Assembly (NCBI GenBank): GCA_036874045.1
Contig: JAZBRI010000010.1
Coordinates: 950,001 to 1,014,000 of the forward strand
DNA: 64,000 nt
Source: Cymodocea nodosa
Lineage: Eukaryota; Streptophyta; Magnoliopsida; Alismatales; Cymodoceaceae
Direction: 5' to 3'
Below, piece after piece: positions 1-12,350 of this stretch (its first letter is position 1; each line of letters starts with the position of its first letter). Position numbers and translations under genes: made by a program. Below the pieces are notes generated by a model. That model was not told the DNA's origin and did not search any database. It was given only the letters and a program-made list of their open reading frames with translations.

Positions 1-340
1 AAGGAGAGAGCTTGTTGCAACACCCATAATGTGGATTTTTTTTATAAATTTTTTAATAATACTAATCATTTGAATAGACATTTAGTTACTTGTAAAGCTA
101 GATTTACAAAATATGTTAAAAAAAATACTATTCAAACTTAACTTAGTTTTATTCTTGAGTGAAATATATCTTCAAGACATTATAATCAAAAAAGGTTAAG
201 GAACTTCTTTCTAAATTTGTTATTGTTAATAGTTTACCTATTAACTTCAATGACAATTCATATTTTAATGAATATATATTACAAACATATTGTTCACAAT
301 ATATATAAATATTTATTTAAGAATATTATTAGATAAGATA
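1..340 (+). pseudogene. hAT-superfamily transposase remnant (BED zinc finger and start of core)
   Basis: The frame opening at base 1 reads a BED-type zinc finger: a Cys-Cys-Asn-Thr-His start, then Asn-His-Leu-Asn-Arg-His-Leu-Val-Thr-Cys, matching the spacing of plant hAT transposase fingers. That frame stops near base 139. In a second frame from about 195 the residues KELLSKFVIVNSLPI, then FNDNSYFNEYI, match the segment that follows the finger in plant hAT transposases (family form: ELLAKMI..HELPF..VE..GF). The frame change and stops show it is dead. Its 5' part lies left of the window. No terminal repeat was seen. Family assignment rests on motif recognition only. Confidence 0.6.
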
Positions 341-820
341 TTATTAATTAATTTAACATGATTAGCCAAGAGCCTATTAATGTTATGAATTCTATTGATA
401 CTTTTATTACCTTTACATCTAATATTTAGGAGAGTAAAATTAAAATAGGATACATTGCTCTTACTATTCAATGATAATTAAATTTTGTAAAAGAAATTAA
501 TAAGATTTAAGGAAATTACTTATCCTCGTACAATTGAAAATATTTTTTATATAATTATAAAATTTATTTATTTATTTTGTATTAAAATAACTAATATTAC
601 TTTTGATAATATTTCAAATAATAGCGTAATCATTCCTATGTTTAAAAATAGATTAAGTCATTTAAATGGTTTTGATTTATTTTATCAAAGATATATATGT
701 CATATTATTAATTTTTTGGTTTAAGTTTGTATCATAGAAATAAAAGATTTTGTAGAGAATATGAAATCTACATACAAGTTCTAATGCACAATAAGAAGAA
801 TTTTACTTTATATATGATTC
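341..820. other. AT-rich decayed sequence, possibly more hAT relic
   Basis: This stretch is very AT-rich with no frame that survives stops for more than a few tens of codons. It lies between the hAT relic and the LTR starting at 821, so it may be the rest of the hAT transposase, but I could not match motifs. Confidence 0.3.
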
Positions 821-1700
821 TGAAAAGGATCAAAATAACTTCATAAGATGGGAGGTGAATTGTGAATTTAAATCAATTAAAACTTAATGTCCGATAATTA
901 GAAATTCTTTATAGCAAAAACACAAATTCTTTCAATTAATTTTCTTCTATTAATGCTCAAAACAATTACACTACAATTCAAGGTATAAACATTTATAAAA
1001 TTCAGACCTATACCCTTTTTGTAGAAACTATACTTCAAACTTACACCTTTGAACTCAATAATTTACACAAGAATTGAACACTAAATTCTTACTAAACACT
1101 TCTTTATCTACTAAAATCCTACTCCTTTAGGTGCTTGAAAATCTTCGGCTTAATTCTTTCAGACTTTAAGCTTTTCTCCAATTAAATCTCATGTGGTGTA
1201 TGTGCATATTTTAGATAGTGTAGGATGATTCAAACAACAACTTAAAGTTCTTATTTATAAGCTTTGATCTTCAATTGCATGCTCATTCACTTGTATTTTT
1301 CCATGATCTCACTTTCTTTTGAATTTTAAAATACTCCACGTTCTTTAGCTTCACGTTCCCCTATGTTAGATCTACAAGAAAAATTCTCATAAAGAACTAT
1401 TAGATAGCATAAGTTGTCAGGTTACTCATATAGTTACATCGTTAGCCTTCATAAAACTCATATAGTTATTCATAACTCTTTGAGTTTTAAGTCTTTCACT
1501 TGCAAAATATGTAACTTGAAAAACTTAACATAAAATATGTTAGTCATATAAAAACTCAAATAATTATCCAATAAACATGCACAAAACTAAAACAGTTATC
1601 TATAACTCCTCGACTTTCTTAAAACTCATATGCATGTCATGTGATAACTTAAAACTTTAAAAATACATGTGAGAAAACATCATTAAAATAAAATTCCTCA
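821..1700 (-). repeat. Sirevirus-like LTR, reverse orientation (decayed)
   Basis: Read on the minus strand the block starts with TGAGGAATTTTATTTTAATG at 1700 and ends near 821 with a short box like the ends of the better-preserved LTRs elsewhere in the window (compare the TGTTAGGATC end of the LTR at 43703). Just outside its start, at about 1703-1790, are two purine-rich tracts (on the minus strand AAAAAGAGGGAGA and CAAAAAGAGAGA), as expected for polypurine tracts before a 3' LTR. The GGGAGGTGAATTGTGAA box near 851 matches the GGGGGGGTGAATGGTGAA box of the 43.7-kb LTR. The interior (1420-1640) carries imperfect ACTCAAATAGTTATCCATAACT-type palindromes. Boundaries are approximate. Confidence 0.5.
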
Positions 1701-4200
1701 TAATATCTCTCTTTTTGATGATGATAAAATTAATGAATCTAACTTATGAAAATTATCTCCCTCTTTTTGTCATTATATAAAAATAAACCTATAAGTCTAC
1801 AAAGATAATCATTCAAAATAGTAAGTAAAATAAATCTTCAGTCATTAAACATTCAAAAAATATTCATACACTCAAGCATAAATATCATACATTTAGACAT
1901 AAATAACATTCATTCATTTAAGCATGAATGTGGATACATAACAATTTAAAGACAAGACATTCAAGCATAAATATGAAAAGTATAGAAAATTAATACAAGC
2001 ATTCAAGTGAATTTTGTATTATAGATTATAAATTAGAAAATTAAACTTTAATTTCGATTTCTCCTTAGTAGATCTAATAGAGTATCTGAAATCTTCTATG
2101 CAATTTCTATTCAAACACTATCAATAATTTCTTGATTTAACTCAAAATTCTACTATTGCTATTGCTGCCATTATTTCAGTTGTTGTTGTGCCTACTATTG
2201 TTATTGATGATGCTTAGGTAAATCATTTTCTTAATACTTTTAAAGTTCCTCACTAAAAATGATTTTGATTTTATCTTCTTTTGTGGCTAGGGAGATAAAT
2301 CTATTTGACTTGTCATAATCTTAAGGATAACATCACCATAAAACAATTTACTCTGTAAATTTAGCAAATGATGTATAAAAATATCATACCAATTAACCTA
2401 TATTTTGCTAATTACAACATAAGTAGTATATAAGCAGCATCTGTCAATTTCAACACCATGATCAAATCTTTGAAAAATTATTGCATGTAAGATTTTAATA
2501 ATAAATCTTGCTCGGCTATTTAAATCATTTAACAATATCAATTCATTATTAGAAGTAGAATCTCTAGCATGTTGTTGTATTTATCAACCTAATTGATATA
2601 TCTATCATTTTTCAAATAACTTAACCCCTTCATTTTTAAGTTTTAGTACTTCAAAAATCGATTCAAGAGTTAAGAAAATATCTACTTCTTTCACCTTTGT
2701 TACTAGAACAACATTAAACACTTTCAAATTGACATAAAAAGAACTTACAATATCTATCAGGTTGAGGTGGCTTGGTTAACTTAGAATCAATTATAATAAT
2801 CCTTGAAATTCAAACATTTCTCTAATATCATCTATTTCTAGAAATTTGTCAATACAAGAAGCATCCTTAAACCATAATAACATAGGATCATTAATATCTT
2901 GACCTGGATTAGGAATCTTCCTAAAATCCGGTTCAATAGGTTTAGGTATGTCAACATGTTCATCAATAATATCTATAATATTATCAAATTCATCAACATT
3001 TTCACCAAAATTAGCATTATTTTCATCAAAATCGATAATATTTTCAAAATTAGATATATCCTTGACAAAACTGACAACATTATCAACAAGATCATACTAT
3101 TCTTCTCTAGATATATTTATTTTAGGCTAAGTCATAAAAATGTTTACTTCATCACTTAAATCTTGCTATTCAACATAAACTATTTGCAACTATCTTGGAA
3201 TGTATCCTAACTCAACACTTTGAATAATATGCTCAACTTGATTATAAACATAAGCAATGTCTTTCATCAAGACATCAATACTAGCTGTTGGATATTCAAT
3301 TAATAATACTAACTATTGCATTTCAAAAATATTAACTAAATAAAAATAAATAAACTGTAGCAAACTTAACCTATTTACAAAAATTGATAGATCACTAATA
3401 AATTTAGTTTCTTCTTGCAATCTATAAGGAATGATTGCAATGCATTACTCATTAGAAGTAACATCATCAAAATTTATTGTTCCATAATGTTCTTCATTTC
3501 CAAAAATTGTGTCCTAACTTTCGAAAACTACACTTTGATTTTTAGATATATTTGAAGTATTAACAACAGGTCTTGGAAAATCATCAAACATAGTAAAAAA
3601 TACATTATGTGTAAGAGTAACACAATACCTTAAAGTATAATACTGTAATCCTAAATGTGTCAAGTCTATTGAAATTGCATTAATAACTTGTTCTCCAGTA
3701 GTAGTTATTAAGTATAACTTTCCATTCCTGATGAATTCTTCTCATAAATGTAATATCCTTAATTCTCTTACTATTAGACTCATTTTCTCTTTCTTTCTTC
3801 ATTTCCTTTGGTAAGTAATTGGCTCTTCTACAACTAGCTCAGAAGTCTCATTGATAGTGCTACTTAATGATTATTGAGTTATAGAATGTCCAGCTTCATC
3901 TTTATTTTCTTATAACTACTCATCATATAAATGTAAAAGTTCTAACTCTGTCACTTTTAATTGAAATGTTCTTTCTCCTTCACTTTGAAAGTCATATTTC
4001 TATAAATCATGTTTTATATTATTGATTCCCTTTTTAACTTCCTATAAAATCAATTTGAGAAATGTCTACCTTAAATATGTCTAATGGTTGAAAATTTACT
4101 CTAGCTATACATTTCTCCCATTTCTTATCAAAACTTTTGATTGGTTCCTTCTATTTCTCAACTTGCCTCCTCATTTTGTTCATGAATTTGTTGTTTGAAC
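1701..4200 (-). mobile_element. AT-rich retroelement interior, too decayed to assign
   Basis: This block sits upstream (minus sense) of the polypurine tracts and LTR at 821-1700, so by position it should be element interior. It is dense in stops on all frames, and I see no convincing integrase, reverse transcriptase or RNase H motif. Short ATC/ATT-rich runs such as 2960-3110 (repeated ATCAATAATATCT-like strings) account for the only longer open frames, which I do not consider genes. Confidence 0.35.
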
Positions 4201-4960
4201 TTTGTCACGGTAGCAGGAACTAGATTTTAGATGTTCGAATGAAAGTAAAATATTGAAAACTTATGCACTAAGTATTTAATAAGTCATAGGGTTATTTGAT
4301 AAATCTTCGTGAAACTTGTACACTTAACCTAACCCTTCTAGTTTTCTAAAAAAGTCAAATACTTATCTTATCCTTTCGAATTTTCTAAGAAAATAAAAGA
4401 AATCCCTATATGAGAAAAACTTGAATACTTATGATAACTCTACGAGTTTTTTAAAGAGTAACTCTCATAACTATTTGAAAATTTTAGATAGTTATCTAAG
4501 ACTCAACAAAAAATAGTAGACGTTTTAGAACATAAGCCTATAAACCTACAACTATAATGTAAATATAAATATTAAATGCACTCTCCCCCTACATAAATGC
4601 ATTATATTAAGAAAAATATAAGAAAATATATGTATGTTGTACTTAAAGGGTTGCTTATATATTGTCACCTAATTTTTAGTTAAGTAAAATCCCTTAATTA
4701 TCCTTTTGGTCAAGTTTCAAAACCTTAAAGTAAGTGTCAAGTTAAGAAACATAAATACAATATATTATGTGTAAATAATAGATTAAAACTAAAATTCATA
4801 CAGATTATGCACATAGTTTTTGTAGAATTATTTCAGTAACTATAAATTAACTAAGCTTGAATACATTGTCCTTTTTATTTTATTTTACTTTTCCATGTAT
4901 CCTTAAAAATAAGTTGTCTTTGTAGCAAGCTTTCACTCAACCATCTTGTTTTAGTTGGCT
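4201..4960. repeat. LTR-like AT-rich repeat region
   Basis: Between about 4270 and 4510 there are repeated ACTTATNNTAACTCT / GAGTTTTTTAAAGAGTAACT-type inverted half-repeats resembling those in the LTR at 821-1700. It could be the partner (5') LTR of that element, but no ends or target duplication were found and the assignment is weak. Confidence 0.25.
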
Positions 4961-5029
4961 TAGGTGGTTAGGTATTAAGACACCTTGATTTTAAATATTA
5001 TATTTCATTAAACACCTTGATTTTAAATA

Positions 5030-5720
5030 AAAAATAATATATTTGAAAAGTAATATTTTAAATATTATAGTATATATTAATATTTCATTAAATATAGATG
5101 TAATATGTGAAATAATATATTTGTAATTAATATAAACAACATTGTTCATTATAATCTAAATTTTTTCAAAAATAATATGTTAACGAATTATTTAATATTA
5201 TTAAGTTGTGTTGGAATTAATGTTATTTATTTAACATATTATTAAGTTGTTGAATATCTTAATATATTAATTATTCTTATAACATTAATGTTATTATATT
5301 TTAATGTATTATAATCTAGTATCATTTTTCAACATTCTTTTTTATTTTAATCTATTATAATTATAATATGTTGTTATTTATTTATTATTATAATTATACT
5401 TCTTGATTTCATGCTAATGTTATTATTTTAATGTATTATAATTATAACATGTTATTTATTATTATAATTATTATATTTTAATTTATTATAATTATATTAA
5501 TAATTATATATTATTTATTATATTACAAGTCTATATCATTTTCAGTTGTTTTCAAAAAGATAAGGTAGAAAATGACAGTAAACGTTTTCTTTAATACGAA
5601 AGGAAGTAGTGAGAAATCATTTTCTTTCGTTTCTGCTGATACAAATATAAAAAATGATGGAAAAACTTTTCTCATCGTTTTGTTTTATTTTGTTTCTCTA
5701 TTTTTTATTATTTCTAATTG
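5030..5720 (+). repeat. Dispersed AT-rich repeat, copy 1
   Basis: About 650 bp that recurs at 35340-35950 in the same orientation. Shared strings include TTTTAAATATTATA, ATTTCATTA, TATAGATGTAATAT and TTTTTTCAAAAATA in the same order, followed in both by runs of TTATTATAATTATA and then a short tail with TTTTCTTT and GACACAAATA / TACAAATATA. No coding frame is visible. It is probably a non-autonomous transposon or LTR fragment; class unknown. Confidence 0.6.
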
Positions 5721-6298
5721 TACAAACCTTCCTAAGATTAAGATTCAAATACAATAAACAAGAGGAAAATCTTTCCTACCCTCCCTCTCCCAACTACACA
5801 AATCCTTGTTTAATTTACTTCTCCACTTTCAATCTTTCGTCCTTCCTACTCTCTTGCAAAATGTTGAATTTTTAAACCAAATATTATTCATTTCACGGCT
5901 CTCTTTTGAGTTTAACTAATGTAACAGAGGCGTGACCCGACGTGACATTTTTGGGTTATATAACAAATTGAAGACGTCATGTCATAGAATCCAAGGATAT
6001 ATTAATTATCACACAATTTCTCAAAGTTCGTTAGATTTATTCTGATTAAATATTTTCAAAGATCAATGGAGTAAAATACATGATTAAAATAAAAGTAAAA
6101 ACAAATTATATTTCTCCTATTATTACATTCAAAAACATATGCATGGGCATATAAATAAAAATAATGAAAATTACTTCATAATTTTCCAATAATCTAAATT
6201 CTAGCCATTTGGCATGTATGGTGATTGATACATGTGTTGCATATGCTTGATTGAATGGTAGCAAAAAAAAAAACGAATTGGTTAAACACATCGATGTG
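5721..6298. other. Spacer, nothing recognisable
   Basis: Moderately AT-rich unique-looking DNA. Short open frames here lack any recognisable motif or splice context. No RNA gene seen. Confidence 0.4.
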
Positions 6299-6780
6299 GT
6301 TTTGACATGAGAATGGACTTTATTATCTATTAGATCAATCTTTTAAGGTAGATTCTTTCAAAACCATTATAAGTGATATTAATACTGGCACAATTCAAAT
6401 CAGACTTGTTGGAAGGGGCAATTAGGAGCAAAATGAGAATAATACCTGCAGCCTAGAATAAGCTACCATTGGAAGAGGTGACCTAGAGCCTAGAATAAGC
6501 TACCACTGGAAGAGGTGAGCTAGGGTTAGGCCGAGAGGTGTTCAAAACTCAGAGTGGACTACCATTAAAAGAAGTGACCTAGGGCAAGTCAATAGTGCCT
6601 AAAGCATTAATATAAGAGTAGACCATCAATAGGGACATCGATTGTTAATGAGAGTAGAATGTTACAGACTATAAATAATAGTCCTACATTGGTGATTTAA
6701 ATGTAGTTTTGATATAAGGGTGAACTGTCCTTCTTATAAGACCAATCATTTAAGGTAGATATTTCCTAGGACCATAACAA
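6299..6780 (+). repeat. Small element with ~72-bp direct repeats (TRIM-like candidate)
   Basis: The segment 6299-6373 recurs in diverged form at about 6704-6778, separated by about 400 bp. Both copies share TTTTGA(C/T)AT, then AGACCAATC / TAGATCAATC, then TTTAAGGTAGAT, then a (G/A)ACCAT end. Between them lies a perfect-looking tandem pair of 37 bp (CCTAGAATAAGCTACCA.TGGAAGAGGTGA.CTAG, around 6452-6525). Short direct repeats flanking a non-coding core fit a miniature LTR element, but I could not find the full terminal TG..CA ends or a target duplication. Confidence 0.35.
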
Positions 6781-8580
6781 TGTCTTCTAATTTTTTGAAC
6801 ACCTCCCTCATCATCTAACCTGGCAATGAGGTCGGCTCCCAAGCATCCCCATCAAACCATGTGAAATAGTGAAGCCATGGCATGTGAGGTGCTTGTTTGA
6901 TTTGCTGGCCAGTCGCCACCACTTGCTGCCAACCTCTCATCTTTAACTTAACCAATGCCACAAATGATGCTGATTTTCTATCTAGTTATTGTGTGAGAAT
7001 CTAACCCTCCATCCTGATTGGTGGACAAATCAGTGATGTCAGGACGTTCAGCATCAAATTTAATGATGATATACTCACTAGAGAGGGTTGAAGCATTATC
7101 TACCTTTTCTTTTATTCCAGGTAAGACGATTGGTTGGTTCATATCAATGAGACCATGCAGCCACACTTCGAATTTTCTAAATGACGTCTTGGTTGTTCTC
7201 CTTCCAATCGTTTACCACTTCACTTTCTTTCTTCCAGTGCTTGCCCTCACCAGTACTGATTCAGTGCACGGTTTCCTCAGGCATGAAATGTTGGGAAAAA
7301 AAAATCCTAGTTATTCAACACAAATCAAGTAGTCTATACCCTTAGTGATGCATGCCACAAGGTTCTTTCCACCTTTCTGATAGCAATTTCCCTTTGAGGC
7401 CTCAACCAAACACTACTTGCCACTTACTGCCTCTTCCATCCAAGAGTCAGTTCAGGAACCCCAAGGGATATTCCATTTCCATAGAGTGAAGAATTTCCAC
7501 ACCACCACAAGTTGCACCCCAACTGTTGCCCTCATAATAAATCCATCGCTCTCATGGTTGTCACGTTACTGGGACATTGGAGTGGGTGGCGAGGAGGATA
7601 ACTACAGCACCCCTTATACTTTTGGACCTACCCATCACATAATTGCTTCTCAATTGGCATGCCAATCTTGTATATATTCCTGGAATAGATATTTTTATAC
7701 CCTGGATATATATTTAGAGTGATCAGATGAGAACCAGGACAAGATGTATTCCTCAAAGGATGAGTACGTTTTAAAACTTACGACAGAACATGTTCGGATG
7801 CATGTGAGAGGTGGATGTGAAGGCCATGGAACCGACCAAATCCCAACATCTCCGTTTCTATTTTCCTTTCCTTCCGATTTTTAGTGAAGGACAAAAGGGA
7901 TAAAGTTTAGAAGCTTTATAAGGTTAAGCCATCCTGCATGGACATGCAATTTATACATAATCCTCCCCATAATTAAGATGGGCACAGCCAAAAAAACTCT
8001 TCACCATTTACAAAAGACAAGGTAAATAGTTTCACATCGTTTAAATAAACATTAAATCGGTGCTTACTTTTATTAATTCTTTTTATTCATTGTCGATTAC
8101 TTTTAGATTAAAATTTTACACGATATGAAAATAAGTTCAGATCTATTTACCTTAAAATAAGTATTAAAAATAGTCATCGTCAATCGATTTTAAATTAAAA
8201 TTTCGTTTGAACCTCACAAATTATTGTCTAGCAAACATCCACAAGCACAAATACCATCAACTTTGATCTAACTTAGTGCTGCATGCATGTGTGTGTGTGC
8301 GCACAAAAATTGGCATGGCCTTCCAAATTCCATGATGTCAAAATTAACCTTTCGTTTTAAGAAGAAAGAAAGAACCGGGACACCCAAACTGTGGTTGTCC
8401 TGAGGATGATGATCCCCCGAGGGTACGTACTGATGCGCAATAATCTGTCTTATTTGCATCACATACTTGTAACATATGCGTGCTCTTGGTGTCCCTGATG
8501 TCGTCAAGTTTTTATAATGTTATTATCATCTTGGAAATGGATGACACGTGTGGTGCCACACGTTTCCAATGTTGTTTGTG
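6781..8580. other. Spacer with no supported gene
   Basis: Mixed-GC, low-copy-looking sequence. The frames at 7018-7332 and 7417-7722 on the plus strand and the opposing frame at 6978-7166 have ordinary composition but no family motif, no consistent splice structure, and overlap each other. The minus-strand reading of 7340-7640 gives several broken fragments that could be an old pseudogene, but I do not recognise it. Confidence 0.35.

Positions 8581-8584
<4 letters not shown>

Positions 8585-8637
<53 letters not shown>
8585..8637. repeat. (TA)n microsatellite
   Basis: Uninterrupted alternating TA of about 53 bp. It produces repetitive Ile-Tyr frames on both strands that are not genes. Confidence 0.98.
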
Positions 8638-8641
<4 letters not shown>

Positions 8642-8739
8642 TGGGTGGATATGTTGTGTTTCGTACATATCCATGGAGGAGTGATCCACAGGTTCCGAAT
8701 CCAAAGGGAAATTTGTTGCATATGTATATTAATATATAG

Positions 8740-8865
8740 GATGACATAATTCAGGATATACATATTAAGTGGAACACAGGATATTAAATCTGCCACGTTC
8801 ATTTCCATGTACAGGATATATATATTAATGTCCATGACATAATTCAGTGGAACACAGGTCATAGA
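8740..8865 (+). repeat. Short interspersed duplication GACATAATTCAG ... GTGGAACACAGG
   Basis: The pair of boxes GACATAATTCAG and GTGGAACACAGG occurs at about 8743-8786 and again at about 8833-8860, with ACAGGATATATATATTAATG-type sequence around them. It is a local duplication next to the (TA)n tract, with no coding content. Confidence 0.6.
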
Positions 8866-8869
8866 TTTT

Positions 8870-11480
8870 AGATAGATAATTACCTACTGTTTATTCAAGA
8901 AAAATAACATAAGACTGAAAGAAAAAGATGAGAGTCTAAATTACCTACCGTTTATTACCTACACATTTGGTTAATTTTCAATCAACCACCTTCATTTTAA
9001 ATTGAGAAAACAGTCAGTGGTTAAGCAGGAATTATGAGTGAGTGGTAGTCGTGTTGTTAGAGCTTCATGTGGTTGATTGGCCTCCCTTAATGCTTGTTTT
9101 TCTGCGCTGAAGGGGAGGATATATAAACAAATTAAGGTGATGCAGATTTATGTTTAGATGCCAAAGGAAACCATAATCAGATAGGCAGGGGGTGGGAGGA
9201 ATTTATTCATTGGGTGTTAATTAAATCATTCAACAATTTTCTCAACAGTGGAAAAGTAGGGAAATTCAATCAAAAAACTCAAATATCAAACCACAAACAC
9301 AAGGGTTTACATGAAAAATTTCCTTGGTGTAAGAAGTAAAAATCATGAAACCTAATGACCCACTCTTAAATCTTTTACTATAATTAAAATAGACATAAAT
9401 GAGTCTTTTCTAATTTTCAATTAGAAGAATCACACACATCATCAACATCCATCTTAAGGTACAATGACAAATTAAAACAACAAGAGGAGTAACAAATTAT
9501 TAATCACGACTGCCTTGGATTTACTATTTTTGTGACCATCACATGTTACCAAAAATTTTGAAATATGGTGTGAAGAAGCTTTAGATGTCCTTGATATGCT
9601 GATAAAATTTTAGTCCAAATAGACAAAGATTGGCTCCTCAAACTAATCCTTTACTGAAACCACACGCAGATAAAATTGCAATATGAATGTTCATTGAAAG
9701 TGTTTTGAAATTATCTCTCTTCTATTTAACTAATCCTCAATTCAACTATTCAAATTAAGGAACAACAGGTATCGAACAACTCAGTATAAGTTTGAATTTG
9801 ATTAGAGTACAACTACCCATATATTTGCTCAGAATGACTCAAAAACAACTGCCAGAGAAAGCCATGGTTTTTTCTTTTTTTCCTTTTTCTTTTCTTGTTT
9901 CATTTTGTCACACCTTCAACCCTACATCAAACTATATATTCAGACATTTTGTAAAGAAGTTTATACAAAAATATTATTGTATAGGTCATGCTCAAGTAAA
10001 ATCAATAGAATTGTAAAACTCTATTTCAAAAATAATCAGTAGTGGAAAGAGGAATTATCATTATATAAGTCTAGGTTGCTTTTATACTTCATTTGATATG
10101 GGACCATCCAACGAGAATGAAAGGGAAAGAAGGCTATGACATGGATTGATCAACTGGAACACCTGAAGGAAGAGGACGCACACATTTGGTCAACTTGGTT
10201 GCTGTTTGGAAATAAATTAAATATGGCCACATTTCTTAGTAACCAAACACATCACATTAATCAGAAGAAAAAAAAACAACAACAACAGGACCATGGAAAA
10301 AGTTTTCTTGGTGACAAGAGGAAGAAATACATCATCTGAAAGGGAAAAAAAATGAAAGAAAGTGAAGAGAGTAGAGACGTCCAGGCTGTAGAAGCTTCAA
10401 GCAAAAATGCATGGTAAAGAAGATTCCCTGACGTGAGAGTGGGAGTTAAAGCCATGGAGGAAGGAACAAACTAATGTTACCATCATTGGTGGAAGAACGT
10501 AAGTAACAAAAGCCTATCTTTTTTAACAAATCAGAGATAAAGGAGAGCAGATCTACCATTTTAAAAGCAAGCGTCTTCTTCTCCCTCACCATCTTTTACC
10601 AAACATCAATTTTACCTTTCGAAAAGAGAAAAAAATTGATACCATCGTCGTCTTATTTTCCTCCATTTCATCTCTTTCTCTCTGCCATGTTCTTCTCGTA
10701 GTTAAGTAATCAACCCACCATATTCTCAACAGTTTTCTCTTCAATTTGACTCCAATCTGCATGCATACAAAAACCCTTAGTTTCACCACCACCTTACTTC
10801 AAGGAGCAGTGGAAAATTCCAATCTGCAGGAAGTGTTAAAAAGGCTCCATCTTGGCGCTGTTGGTTTTAATGATGTAGGAAAGAAGATTAGGAGAAGTTT
10901 GAGTCAACGAAGAAGAATAAGAGGGAGATCCAGGAACAATTCAATTCTAGTTTAAATGAAATTGAATTAAAATGCTGCCCGAAACATAAACATAAATAGA
11001 ACACGACCCCTTTTAACAAGTGAATCCACGATCGACAATGACTCCACCTTATACATGCAGATGAAAGAACACAGTTTTAACTTTACCTTGAAATCATGGA
11101 CATAACTAATTTATATACTGGTTCCTTTCTAAAGCTTTGGTAGTCCTGAAGCAACATTTCAGGAGGTGTGATGGAGTCGCTGACGACATTCAAATGCTCT
11201 ACCGTTTTGTTGTCGAAAGTTACTTGATGCTTGACAGTTTCAGAAGCTGTAGGGATCGCTTGGTGCGTTCTACTTGGCTGCAATTTGATTTAGAGTTTCG
11301 GGTTTTCATTTCGCAGGTTTGGTTGAATTCTTTTGGGTTCATCTGGTTTGTGTAGAGGATCTTGGTCTATGGTTTCTGCTGTTTCTTTTTCACAATCACC
11401 TGTCTCTTTTCATTTTTCCTCCAGTCTCCTTGTTAGACTGTAATCATTATTTTTACTCCTCTTGTCTTTTGGATCTCCTC
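8870..11480. other. Spacer with no supported gene
   Basis: Unique-looking, moderately AT-rich DNA. One minus-strand frame at 11083-11283 ends at a plausible splice donor (TTTCAAG|GTAAAG) and has protein-like composition (SITPPEMLLQDYQSF), but I found no partner exon or family, so it is not called a gene. Nothing else is recognisable. Confidence 0.35.
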
Positions 11481-12087
11481 TCTATTTAAACCCTAATTCT
11501 ACAAACAGATCGGAGATCTTCATTTAAAAAAAAAAAGCAGAGAGAGAGAGAACACAACACAATCATCCCATTCGCATTGAAGATTTCATGCGTGCACTTT
11601 GGTGTGGGCGCTTTTCATATGGATCGTGTGTGAGTGAATTCATCAAGCAATATGGAAGGAAACCAATAACGAAAGCTTAAAATGGTTTAAGAGCAACGAT
11701 ACACGTATTCTTCATTGAAGTGGTTTGAATCTTATATAACAAATACTGTAAAAATCATCATCGATAAGTTAAGAATCGTTAATGTTAAGACCGCCGTGGT
11801 GAGCTGCAAGATACGATACTCGTAGTGCATGACGTTTACGGAAAATCATACGGCTTTTTCCGAAATTCAAAAATTTACCCACAAGTATCAAATTTGGGAC
11901 TCGTGCCCATCGTATTCATCAAATTCTAGCGAAAATAAAGAAAGCGAAAAGGTCCAAAGGAATAATATTTTTTCACCTTATCAACCAAAATTAAGAAAAC
12001 TGTGGGTATCTTCGGCAATTTAACCCTTCCGGATGGCGCAAAATGCACCGGAAGAAAAACGGATTTTCCTTCTTTTTTTTTTTGGGT

Positions 12088-12114
12088 GGGGGGGGGGGGG
12101 GGGGGGGGGGGGGG
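12088..12114 (+). repeat. Poly-G tract of 27
   Basis: A run of 27 G after a T-rich stretch, about 120 bp upstream of the TATA-like box of the PB1 gene. Such tracts can fold as G-quadruplexes and are prone to sequencing length error. Confidence 0.95.
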
Positions 12115-12233
12115 AAATTATTTTATTTTATAATACTGGAAAAGAAAAAAAAGAAAAAAAAAGAAAGAAAAAAAAGATCACACTCGAAATTATCACCGAA
12201 TTGCGTGCCTCGAGGCGGTTGCCCCTTCGCTGC

Positions 12234-12240
12234 TATAAAT
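12234..12240 (+). promoter_or_regulatory. TATA box of the PB1-domain gene
   Basis: TATAAAT lies 111 bp upstream of the chosen ATG at 12351, in a sharply GC-richer stretch than the preceding spacer. Spacing implies a transcription start near 12265-12275 and a roughly 80-base 5' leader. Confidence 0.65.
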
Positions 12241-12350
12241 GACCGCCCACCGTCGCCACCGCAAGGCTGGAGCTCCTCTTCCGCCATAGCTCAGACCTCC
12301 TCCGCCAATCCTTTCCTCTTCCACTTCACCATCGTCAAACCGCATCGCCG

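Noticed and set aside
8504-8862. Several overlapping open frames on both strands around the (TA)n tract
   Set aside because: They consist of Ile-Tyr repeats from the microsatellite and have no other protein content.
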